Shown piece after piece: positions 44,708 to 54,801 of a DNA stretch of 64,000 bases. Made by a program: the position numbers and the translations under genes. The notes beneath the pieces are model-generated. The model was not told the origin of the DNA and made no database searches. It was given only the letters and a program-made list of their open reading frames with translations. This DNA is from Vicia villosa (lineage: Eukaryota; Streptophyta; Magnoliopsida; Fabales; Fabaceae): contig NW_026705926.1 of assembly GCF_029867415.1 (NCBI RefSeq), positions 186,001 to 250,000 of the forward strand, read 5' to 3'. Position 1 is the stretch's first letter; every line of letters starts with the position of its first letter.

Positions 44708-46741
44708 TAATAAAAAAAACTAAGTTGTGCAATTAAAAATAAAAAAATTGCAAATTTCTTAGCTTCGATTCAGTGTGATATGCGTATGAGGAGCATGGTA
44801 CACCCTCGCCTCCTAAAGCGTTGGATTTGAAGCTGGCTGGATCTAATGGCTAAGGGCATGAGAGTGCATCGCTCTTGAGTGGACCAAACCACACCAGATC
44901 CAAGAGCCCTCTCTTCCACTTGTGCGCACGTCCAGTATTTGAATGGGCCAACCAGACTGCGCCACACAGTCATCTTCTTCACAAAAAATCTGTAAGTTTC
45001 TTTTACAGCGCTTTTGGCAAATGCGCTATAAAATATTCTTATCTATTACACCTGCAAAAATCAAAAGGGACCCAAAACACAACAAAAATTCTTCGCGGCC
45101 ATACCAATACGATCGTCCAGAGGTCACGAATTCACTGATACAGGAGATTTGACCTAATTTTACCTCAATGTAAAAACCCTCTTTCGAACCTAAAAACCCT
45201 AACTATGGCATATCGTTCAATCAAGCATGAAAACACAATTAAAGCTCCAGAATTCATAAGAGTATGAACATGATTATGAATATGCAAACGAAATTCAATT
45301 ATAATGCACAAATCATTGGGATCGAAGAAGTTTGAAGAAGTGCAAACCGTGAGCAATTGTAGGTGATTCTGAGTGTTTAAAGCCTTGAATTCGATTGGAA
45401 AAGCTTCCTTGATGCTCTTGGAACGTGTTGCAATCAACAAAACAACTTGAATTGACCTGTAATTCAGAACTTGTGTTTGGGATTTTCTTGATTCTTGAAG
45501 CTCGGGTTTAGGGTTCTTGGATGCAGAAATTCATAACCCTTGCATCTGGAATTGTTTGGTACTTATAATGGATTAAATTTAGGTCATAACTTGAATCAAA
45601 TCTCTACTAAATCATGAAATTGGATTTTGAGAAATTTGATTGAAAATTTTGTATTGAATCTTTCTATTTTTGCCCAATATTTGATTCAATTTTTTTCAAT
45701 CATTATTTGGCCAATTAAGGGAATATATTTGATTGATTTCTTGACTTAAAATCAAAGCAAATAATATTTCTCATTTATTTTACTATTTTATATAACTAAA
45801 TTATGAAAAAAACCATAAAATAATCAATAAAAATAATAAAATATGGGGAGATACTTTTTTGGAACGTGCACGGGCTTAAAATAAGGATTGGATGAAAAGA
45901 ATATAGGCCCATTTGGAAATATTTGGAGTTTTGGACTTTTTCTCTTCATACATGCCCTTGAAAATAGGTGAACTTGTGCACCTTGCCATTTCCTCATTTT
46001 TCAACATTCTTTCAAGTTCTTGGACTTTTCAGAAACCTTGAAGAGTCCTCTAATCAATGCTTTTTGTCCCATTTCAAAATAAATTTCCATGCTCCTTGTG
46101 TGCTCTTTTGAAAATGATGACTTTTGGTTGACTTTCAAAAGGGACCTGTAATGTTTTGAGTCATATATCTCAAATGAAGCATTTTTAGACTTGGCATGTG
46201 ACAGACAAAGTTGTAGAGAATTCAATTTTCTTCAAAATGAGCTTTAGGGGGGGGGAATTTGTGATGTTCCATGTGGGAGTTATGGCTGGTCAAAGTTCAG
46301 TTGACTTTCTCCTATGAAAACCCTAATTTAGAAACTTTTGAATTTGTTGATTTCTGATCTTTTCTTGATGAACCATGACCAATCCTTGATCAAATGGTGA
46401 ATGATACTTCAAAATAAGGATGTTGACAAAAAAATCAGGAGTTTTGACTGTACTTTGATCACAGTTGACTTTTAGGTCAAATTAGTCGACTGTTGACTTT
46501 CTGAGCAACTGAGTGACCAATCCTTTGAATTGAGACCTGAATTTTGTCATGGAGATAGTTTGAAACCTTATAAGCCATATGAGATACCTTGGAGCCTTTG
46601 GTTCATTGATTTTCTTCAGGAAACCACGAACCCTAGTTTCTTGAGCCTTTGTTTAGGAGGGATGTCTTTGAGTCTTGAACTTTGATAGGAGTTTGATTTA
46701 AGAGAAATAAGATGGGAAACTTTTGGGGGTATGACAGTCCC

Positions 46742-48132
46742 ACCGATGAAAGGTGAACTCTAACAGTTAACCAGCAACCACAATCCAAGTATTCATGCAC
46801 GCTCAAGTGCACCAGACATAGCCATACGAAGCCTATGTCGAATGAAATCCTTCACTTATACTCAGCATTCCAGTGGTCACGATATCCTGTCTAACCCTCG
46901 ATACTTATAAGCTCAACCAATGGTCTAAGAACATCTGGTCACATGCCAAACTCAAAGTCCCTTCTAAGCTGGCCCACTGACAACACCTCTCGGGGTTATG
47001 GTGAATTCTCGAGAGAGATTGAGGCGAACAAAACATTACTTCAACGAGTTTCTCTTAGGAAAATGCTTCCATCCCAACACAAAACCTACCAGTAGTCCGT
47101 CCATTCCTACCACAGACCTGTCTGGTCCTTCCTTCTTCCGTTGCGCTACTATAATCTCGACCAATCACACTCTTCTCGAAGTCCTCTGAGTCACATTACA
47201 TCCATATTCCACTTAGTCCCATTACTATACAACGATTCCTTATCTACAGTCGTCCAATTACAACGCGTGTCAGGACTTCACATACACCCATCGCCAACTA
47301 CTCCTCGAGGCTGAGCATTTCCCAAACCATGTCACTACTTCACAAAGATTGACATCCCTCCTCTCAAAGTACCTACAGACGCTCTGCTAGATACGTTCCA
47401 CATCGGGCTAATCCAAGGTACACTCCGCCTATTCTATCATTGGTCACCAATGTCAAAGAATATCCACTCAATGTGCTGACCCGAACATCATGGTCACACA
47501 TGAGTCCCACTCTAGACATATATGTACAACTGCCAACTTAACCCTTCACAAAAAAAAGACGTCTGCAATGGTATAGTCTGATGCTAACTCGTACGATCAC
47601 GATCACTCAAAGTCTCCATAAGCGTAGTATTGGAACTTGATCCATTTCACCATCGTCTGCTTAGATAGTCCTCTACTATCAAGCGCGACATATGGATCCT
47701 TACCATACCTACCTTATGAGAGTTTGTATCCGCGTCTCATGAGTATCAAATCAGAATCCTACCTTGAGCTTCAGATCACCTCTGTCCCACACGTGTCAGA
47801 AAAGAATGACCCACACATCTTATGTATGATAGAGATACTGTGGGGTTATACCTGTCTGGTAGTACTAACATGGTGGTCCAACTCCGAGGCCATGCACTCA
47901 AGTAACCTACCTCAGTAATGCATAACGATCTCCACACGTATCCTAAAGTCACAACCGACAGGTGTCTGAACAGGTCTCCCCTGGGGTCATGGTTCCCCAA
48001 ATCCCTCCAATCGCACTCCTCAGGATGCCAAAGCCTAGGAGTGCTACACATTCAAGGTTTGCTTACTCGGGAGGAAACAAGCCAGGCACGAAGAGTGAAG
48101 ATTCCAGCTCGAATTGTTATGCCATGCACGTA
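46742..48132. other. Unassigned sequence between Ogre and copia, no gene
   Basis: GC content is higher than in the neighbours and there are many short unrelated ORFs, none with a domain. It continues 6207-6951 across the Ogre insertion and 59015-59036 across the copia insertion. It is probably old gypsy LTR sequence, but I do not recognise it. Confidence 0.5.
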
Positions 48133-48137
48133 CTTGT

Positions 48138-48408
48138 TATTAGAACAACATATGTTCTTATCAATATTCTTAGTTTTGATGATAACATTATTTATGAATT
48201 TTGTATAAGACAATGTGGTACTCTAATCCTTTACATTTTCCATTTCAGGAAATATATAAAGAGTATGCACAAAGCAGCGCTCAGAAGCACTGACTCAGAA
48301 GGTTCTGGATGGCTACATCAGAACATGCTCTGGCAAGACATCAGAAGATGGTCAAGCAGAATTAGAACATGAAATGTAAAGCATCAGAAGAACATGGAGT
48401 CAGAAGCA
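48138..48408 (+). mobile_element. 5' LTR remnant of the copia element
   Basis: It corresponds to the first 271 bp of the 3' LTR (57925 on). Its first dinucleotide is TA instead of TG. All eight differences from the 3' LTR lie in the first 96 bp, and the following stretch of about 174 bp is identical. At 48408-48416 it fuses to gag coding sequence, with short imperfect homology (GAAGC, AAGCTCT) at the junction. Confidence 0.9.
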
Positions 48409-48409
48409 A

Positions 48410-49810
48410 AAGCTCTTGCTTTAATCCAGAAGTATGAAGCTTTCAAGATGGAGGAAGATGAAAACATTGAAGCAATGTTCTCAAGATTCCAGACTCTGAC
48501 TGCTGGATTAAGAGTGCTTGACAAGGGATATACTAAGGCTGATCATGTCAAGAAGATCATTAGAAGCTTTCCCAGAAGATGGGGCCCAATGGTGACTGCA
48601 TTCAAGATTGCTAAGAATCTGAATGAAGTTTCTCTTGAAGAGCTGATCAGTGTTTTAAGAAGCCATGAAATTGAGCTGGATGCAAACGAGCCTCAAAAGA
48701 AAGGTAAGTCTATTGCATTAAAATCTAATAATAAAAAATGCACTAACGCTTTTCAGGCTGAAGAAGAAGATTCTGAAGAGTCAGAATTAGAAGAAGAAGA
48801 AGATGAACTTTCTATGATTTCCAGAAGAGTAAATCAACTTTGGAAGAGTAAGCAAAGAAAGTTCAAGAACTTCAAAAGCTTCAAGAGGCCTGAGAAAGGA
48901 GAATCTTATGGACACAGAAGATCTGACAAGAAGAAGGTGATGTGCTATGAGTATAAAGAGCCTGGACATTACAAGAATGAGTGTCCAAAGCTTCAGAGGG
49001 AAAATCCCAAGAAAATATTTGAAAATAAGAAAGGCTTGATGGCTACTTAGGATGAATCAGATTCTTCTGACCAAGAATTAGACTCTAAAGATGAGCAGGC
49101 AAACATATCACTGATGGCCACTGTTGATGAAGAATCAGAATCTACATCAGACTCAGATTCTGAAGAGGTATTTTTTGAACTTTTTAGAGATGAGTTAGTT
49201 TCTAGTCTAACTGAAATTCTGGAAATCAAGGCTCAACTTAGTATCAAATACAAAAAGCTGAAGAAGCTATTTGCATCTGAAACTAAGAAGCTTGAATTAG
49301 AAAATTCCGAACTTAAGGAAAAAGTTTTAAAGCTATCTAAAGATGTTGAATCATCTTCTAGTTTAGAAAAGTCTATTCCAAGCGTGAACAATATTCTTAA
49401 GGAATATGACTTGAGTTTCAGGAAGTTTCTATTTAGAGGTATTGGCAGAAGTCAGCTAGCCTCTATGATATATGCAATTCGTGGAAACAAGAGAGTTGGC
49501 ATAGGCTATGAGGGTGAAACCCCATATACACTTGAACCTGTTGATGAGATGAAAATCACATAAAAACCTCTGAATGATCAATTCAAGTATGGCCACTCTC
49601 ATGATATTAGGCACACATCATATGCCAAGAGTTTCCACATATCACACATAAAGAAACATAATGTTGCACATCCTAGAAAATATCATGTTGTACCTCCTGT
49701 TAATTTTCGTGCTAAACCTCAGTTCAATCAGAACTTGAGGAAGACTAACCCAAAAAGACCCAAAAGAATGTGGGTAACTAAGGAAAAGATAATTCCTGTT
49801 GCAGATATCC
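48410..49810 (+). pseudogene. Copia gag, N-terminally deleted
   Basis: The reading starts inside gag (IQKYEAFKMEEDENIEAMF, then FPRRWGPMVTAFKIAKNLNE) and runs into a Lys/Glu-rich linker and a zinc knuckle at about 48937-48990. The knuckle reads CYEYKEPGHYKNEC, so its second Cys is Tyr, which would abolish zinc binding. A TAG at 49048-49050 and a TAA at 49561-49563 lie in frame. The stretch after the knuckle is an acidic Ser/Glu-rich segment followed by a coiled-coil-like part (KYKKLKKLFASETKKLELE). The ATG at 48394 belongs to the LTR remnant and is an accident of the deletion. The frame is lost near 49805. Confidence 0.9.
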
Positions 49811-51192
49811 TTGGCATCCAAAAAGACAAAGGAAAACATGTCATGGTACCTGGACTCTGGGTGCTCACGACAAATGACGGGAAAAAGGTCTATGTTCCAA
49901 GACCTGGTGCTTAAGTCTATTGGAGAAGTAAAGTTTGGAGGGAACCAGAAGGGCAAGATCATTAGCTCTGGAACCATATGCATTGGTAATTCTCCCTCTA
50001 TAACTAATGTTCTACTAGTAGATGGATTAACTCATAACTTATTGTCCATAAGTCAATTAAGTGACAATGGTTATGAAATAATCTTTTATCAAAAGTCTTG
50101 TAAAGCTATTAGTCAGAAGGATGGCTCAATCCTATTTACAGGCAAGAGAAAGAACAACATTTACAAGATTGATCTTATAGATCTTAAGAATCAAAAGGTT
50201 ACTTGCCTTCTGTCTGTTAGTGAGGAGCAGTGGGTCTGGCACAGAAGATTGGGTCATGCTAGTTTGAGAAAGATTTCTCAGATTAACAAACTTAATCTGG
50301 TCAGAGGACTCCCTAATCTAAATACAAATCAGATGCTTTTTGCGAAGCATGTCAGAAAGGGAAGTTTTCAAAACCTGCATTCAAGTCTAAAAATGTTGTC
50401 TCTTCCTCTAGGCCGCTAGAACTTCTGCACATTGATATTTTTAGCCCAGTCAAAACAACATCAATCAGAGGGAAGAAATATGGATTAGTCATTGTAGACG
50501 ACTATAGCAGATGGACATGGGTAAATTTCTTGAAACACAATGATGAGTCACATACCGTGTTCTTTGACTTTTGCACTCAGATCCAATCTGAGAAAGAGTG
50601 TAAAATCATAAAGATTAGAAGTGATCATGGTGGTGAATTTGAGAACATATTCTTTGAAACTTATTTCAAAGAAAATGGTATTGCCCATGATTTCTCTTGT
50701 CCTAGAACTCCACAGCAAAATGGAGTTGTAGAACGAAAGAATAGGACTCTACAAGAAATGGGCAGAACCATGATCAATGAAACCAATATGGCTAAGCATT
50801 TCTGGGCAGAAGCAATTAACACTGCATGTTATATTCAGAATAGAATCTCTATAAGACCTATTCTCAATAACACTCCTTATGAATTGTGGAAGAACAAGCC
50901 CAACATTTCATATTTCCATCCATTTGGATGTGTATGTTATATTCTGAACACTAAAGATCATATGCATAAGTTTGATTCTAAGGCACAGAAGTGTTTCCTT
51001 CTTGGATATTCTGAACGCTCTAAAGGCTACAGAGTATACAATAATGAAACATTGGTTGTTGAAGAATCAATCAATATCAGATTTGATGATAAGCTTGGTC
51101 TTGAAAAGCCAAAGAAGTTTGAGAATTTTGCAGATATAGATATCTCTAACTCAGATCAAGAAGGACCCAGAAGCAAAAATTCAGAAGAATAA
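49811..51192 (+). pseudogene. Copia protease and integrase
   Basis: The protease active site DSGCSRQMTG is at about 49853. The GAG-pre-integrase motif WHRRLGHASLRK is near 50240. The frame shifts near 50335, and the integrase core then reads HIDIFSPVK (first Asp), VDDYSRWTW, RSDHGGEFEN (second Asp) and TPQQNGVVERKNRTLQEM (Glu), followed by FHPFGCVCYILN and DSKAQKCFLLGYS. It ends at an in-frame TAA (51190-51192). The catalytic residues are all present, so the damage is in frame continuity rather than in the active site. Confidence 0.92.
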
Positions 51193-52195
51193 GTTGCTGC
51201 TTCTTTGGAGAATCTTAGAATATCTGAAGAGCCAACACCTAGAAGATCTTCTAGACTCAACTCTGCTCACTAAGAAGATGATATCATTGGAAAGAAATAT
51301 GATCCCATCAGAACAAGAGCATTCCTTAAGAACAATGCAGAATGTCAATTCGGTCTAGTATCTCTGATCGAGCCAACTTCTGTTGATCAAGCTCTGGAAG
51401 ATGCTGACTGGATAATTGCAATGCAAGAAGAACTAAATCAGTTTACAAGGAATGATGTTTGGGATCTGGTTCCAAGACCAAAAGGATTTAACATCATTGG
51501 AACTAAGTGGGTCTTCAGAAACAAACTAAGCGAAAAAGGAGAAGTTGTAAGAAACAAAGCCAAACTGGTTGCTCAGGGCTATAGTCAGCAAGAAGGCATT
51601 GACTATACAAAAACCTTTGCACTAGTGCCCAGGTTAGAATCTATTCACTTGTTAATTTCATTTGCCACTCAGAATAACATCACTTTGTATCAGATGGATG
51701 TTATGAGTGCCTTTTTAAATGGTTACATAGATGAAGAAGTCTATGTCCATCAACCTCCTGGTTTTGAAGACTCTAAGTCTCCAGAACATGTTTATAAACT
51801 AAAGAAGTCATTATACAGACTGAAGCAAGCTCCTAGAGCTTGGTATGAAAGATTAAGTTCTTTCCTTCTGGATAATGGCTTCACTAGAGGAAAAGTGGAC
51901 ACAACTCTCTTATGTAAAACCTTTAAAAAGGATATTTTAATTTGTCAAATATATGTTGATGATATCATATTTGGAACATCTAGTGCTACACTTGGAAAGG
52001 AGTTTGCTAAGTCTATGCAGGTTGAGTTTGAAATGAGCATGATGGGAGAACTCAAGTATTTCCTTGGGATCCAGATCAATCAAACTTCTGAAGGAACTTA
52101 TGTTCATCAGACCAAGTATGTGAAAGAACTTCTGAAGAAGTTTAATCTTTCAGAAAGCAAAGACTCCTATGCATCCAATGTGTGTATTAGGTAAG
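51193..52195 (+). pseudogene. Copia reverse transcriptase
   Basis: After a further in-frame stop near 51273 the reading is open from about 51274. It contains FNIIGTKWVFRNKL, VRNKAKLVAQGYSQQEGIDY, YQMDVMSAFLNGYIDEEVYV (catalytic Asp), KSLYRLKQAPRAWYERL and IYVDDIIFGTSS (YVDD at 51952-51963), then MMGELKYFLGIQI. A frameshift near 52165-52195 ends it at a TAG. RT copies element RNA into DNA in the particle. Confidence 0.93.
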
Positions 52196-52570
52196 GATGA
52201 GGTAAGTAAGAAGGTAGATCAGAAGCTCTACAGAGGTATGATTGGATCTCTTCTATATCTTACTGCTTCTAGACTTGATATTTTATTCAGTGTTTGTCTG
52301 TGTGCAAGATTCCAATCAGATCCTAGAGAATCTCACTTAACTGCTGTTAAGAGAATTCTAAGGTATCTGAAAGGTACTACTAATGTTGGTTTAGTCTACA
52401 GAAGATCTGAAGAATACAACTTAGTAGGATATTGTGATGCTGATTACGCCGGAGATAGAGTTGAAAGGAAAAGTACTTCTGGAAGCTGTCAGTTTTTGGG
52501 AAGTCATATGATCTCTTGGTACATCAAGAAGCAAGCTACAATTGCCCTCTCTACAACAAAAGCAGAATAT
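52196..52570 (+). pseudogene. Copia RNase H, first part
   Basis: It continues RT in another frame: YRGMIGSLLYLTASRLDILF, LTAVKRILRYLKGT, then the RNase H start GYCDADYAGD and STSGSCQFLGSHMISW. It is interrupted after ALSTTKAEY by the solo LTR 52571-53972. Confidence 0.92.
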
Positions 52571-53972
52571 TGATCGGAAAAATAGCAAGTGTACTATTTT
52601 TACGAAGTAGTAATAAAAGGGTAAAAACCAAGTGTCGATCTCGAGGACTGCGTTGGAATATAAGTTTTATAATTATTCAATTAAACAAAAAGACAACTGG
52701 GGTTTTTGATTTAGTTATAATTTCTAAACGTAGAATAAAAACAGCCGAATGTAAATTTAAGCTTTTTCACTAATATGAGTAAATGCCAAGGCAAGGTGTG
52801 TGATTTGCTCTGTAACAACCCTGAATCCTTATTTGAGATCTCTTCAACAAGTTCATGGTATTCAATTACTAAATCTTTAGAGTGTTTGCCCCTAAATCCT
52901 TAATGGGCAAACCTTTGGTTTTTCATCTATAAATCCTAAGTCCTTAGAGAAATCAGATAAAACCAAGATTTTTCTATCAAGAATTCTTAGTGACTATAGA
53001 GTATCCCTAGTCCTAGGTGATATCTACTATGGTTCAATTGAATACAAGCCTTAACAATTGCGATCCGGAAAATTTTTAATCATAAAACAATCTTCATTGG
53101 TCCAATAAAGAAGGCATTAAAAACAGTATAAAATTGAATTGAATAACATAAACATGGAATCGATCAAATTAAAGTATCAAAGTCATTACAAACCAAATCA
53201 GGGACACCCCCTAGCATTGGGGGGTTTAGCTACTCATATTGTTCAAAAGAAATTCAAAAGTATCAAAGTTAAACATTACAGATAATTGAGGAATTTGTGA
53301 TCTTCAATTGCTCTTGCTCATGAATGATCTTCGTTCTTCAATAATCTCATACGTTGCTCTTCCTCAGATTCAATTTCTTCCTTGTGTAAAAGATGCCCTA
53401 TTCCTCTTTCACAACTCTGCTTAAGTAGTTTCAGACTTAGTCTCAGCACAAAGTCCAAATTGCCCTTAATGACCGGACAACTGGCAAGAGATCACAAAAT
53501 AGCATGTTTCTGCGTAACCATCTACACGGGCCGTGTAGATTCACACGGGCACCTGTGTAGATCTTCTGACTTCACTCAGTGGTGATTTACACGGCCAACC
53601 GTGTAGATTCACTGATTTAACACTTCTTTCCTTTCCTCCTTAGCATTCAACACGGGCCGTGTTGATTCATACGGGTACCCGTGTTGACCTTCTGATTCTT
53701 CACCGACTCCCATATTTTGGCCTTCCAGCAGCTCCAAGTCGGGCTATAATTTCTTTTTGCTCCACGACATCGATCTGAAACATTAACAATACCACAAGCT
53801 GGCATAAAGAGGAACTTTTGACAACATCACTAACAAAATGCAATGACACACTATGACTTAATGATTAAATTAAACTTAACTTAAAAGCATGAAAAACAAC
53901 CAACATGTTACCGAATTGATGAATTTCCGCCGGATGAAAGATCGAAACTTGCATAGAAATGGTGACCGATCA
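52571..53972. mobile_element. Solo LTR, 1,402 bp, target duplication AATAT, inside RNase H
   Basis: It starts TGATCGG and ends CCGATCA (7-bp perfect inverted termini), with AATAT at 52566-52570 and 53973-53977. It is the same family as 3240-4309. It carries the 43-nt conserved hairpin island (53195-53237) and palindromic units (53520-53690). No coding domain. The direction of transcription is not assigned. Confidence 0.92.
53520..53690. repeat. Palindromic units, ACACGG/CCGTGT type, second copy
   Basis: The units at about 53524 (CTACACGGGCCGTGTAG), 53589 (TACACGGCCAACCGTGTA) and 53648 (CAACACGGGCCGTGTTG) each have perfectly paired arms that differ from unit to unit. The first and third are followed by a second, related hairpin. 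Confidence 0.8.
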
Positions 53973-53977
53973 AATAT

Positions 53978-54298
53978 GTTGCTGCTGCTGGATGTAGTAC
54001 ACATATGCTCTGGATGAAGAGTCAGCTAGAAGATTACCAGATATATGAGAGTAACATTCCTATATTCTGTGATAATACTTCTGCTATTTGTTTATCTAAG
54101 AATCCAATTCTTCATTCTAAAGCTAAACATATTGAGATCAAACATCATTTTATTAGGGACTATGTTCAGAAGGGTGTTCTTTCTTTAAACTTCGTTGATA
54201 CAGACCATCAATGGGCTGATATCTTTACAAAACCCCTTGCTGAAGATAGGTTTAAGTTCATTCTGAAGAATATCAGTATGGATTTATGCCCAGAATGA
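53978..54298 (+). pseudogene. Copia RNase H, C-terminal part
   Basis: The reading resumes directly after the AATAT duplication: AAAGCSTHMLWMKSQLEDY, IPIFCDNTSAICLSKNP (catalytic Asp), HSKAKHIEIKHHFIRDYV and DIFTKPLAEDRF, then a TGA at 54296-54298. Published SIRE1 uses a suppressible TAG at this point to extend pol into the next ORF. Here the stop is TGA and further stops follow in frame, so read-through into the next ORF is not possible. Confidence 0.92.
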
Positions 54299-54668
54299 AA
54301 GGATGAGAAGATCTGATATATGGATTAGATTTGAAATGCTTATTTATTTTCTTATCAGATGTTCTGAATATGTTGATCATTTAGATATTCTGATTCTGTT
54401 CTTGCTAACGTTTCATATGTCTAAGTTGATTCAAAATTTCTGTTAAAGCAAAACAGCTGTCACCAGCTATTCCAGATGATGAACACGTGTTCATTCTAAA
54501 GGAACAAGCATGCGTGTAGTTGATGAGACGCCGCCCTAGGTAACTGTACAAATCATTTCAAATATTATGTTATCTCTTCTAACGTCATTCAACATTAAAT
54601 GTGATTGATTCAAATTCTGTAATCTTTCTCATTCAGAATCTCATTGCATATTATTTCAAATCCGTGGC

Positions 54669-54676
54669 TATATAAA
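54669..54676 (+). promoter_or_regulatory. TATA box and leader in front of the extra copia ORF
   Basis: TATATAAA is followed by a CT-rich leader of about 95 bp after the expected start site, with a telo-box AAACCCTAA at 54762-54770. It leads to the ATG at 54802. An earlier ATG at 54730/54724 in the same frame would add a Phe/Leu-rich stretch. The arrangement resembles an ordinary plant gene promoter inside the element. Confidence 0.45.
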
Positions 54677-54801
54677 CGCATCTCACATACATTTCATCTC
54701 TTTTCACCCATATTCACTGTTCATTGTTTATGCATTTTTGCCTCTTTTTCTCTCTTTTCAAAAACCCTAAACCGAAACCCAGTAATCTCAGTGGTGATTC
54801 A

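Larger units (their letters stand above)
42833..46736 (-). mobile_element. Right Ogre LTR (copy B, 5' LTR of the coding body)
   Basis: It aligns with 18214-26678 of copy A apart from the nested insertions. The right end is TTTTGGGGGTATGACA at 46736, followed by target duplication GTCCC. It differs from copy A by a 294-bp foldback insertion (44414-44707), an extra block near 44810-44870 and scattered substitutions. Because it lies on the PBS side it would be the promoter LTR of the minus-strand element. Confidence 0.92.
6952..46741 (-). mobile_element. Composite Ogre (Ty3/gypsy, Tat) insertion with three LTR copies
   Basis: The outermost LTR ends are TG at 6957 and CA at 46736, bounded by the 5-bp duplication GTCCC (6952-6956 and 46737-46741). 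Inside lie an LTR stub (6957-7192), a full-length middle LTR (18144-26678) and a right LTR (42833-46736). The coding body runs on the minus strand between the last two: PBS, ORF1, gag, protease, intron, RT, RNase H, integrase, tandem-repeat UTR, PPT. A second 5' UTR plus PBS lies left of the middle LTR (17387-18143). An LTR-body-LTR-UTR-LTR order inside one target duplication suggests unequal recombination between Ogre copies, followed by loss of the left body. It has since received three solo LTRs, an LTR-like insertion and a foldback element. Confidence 0.85.

Noticed and set aside
48394..48410. ATG at 48394 as the true gag start
   Set aside because: It lies in LTR sequence upstream of a deletion junction. 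The real gag start has been deleted.
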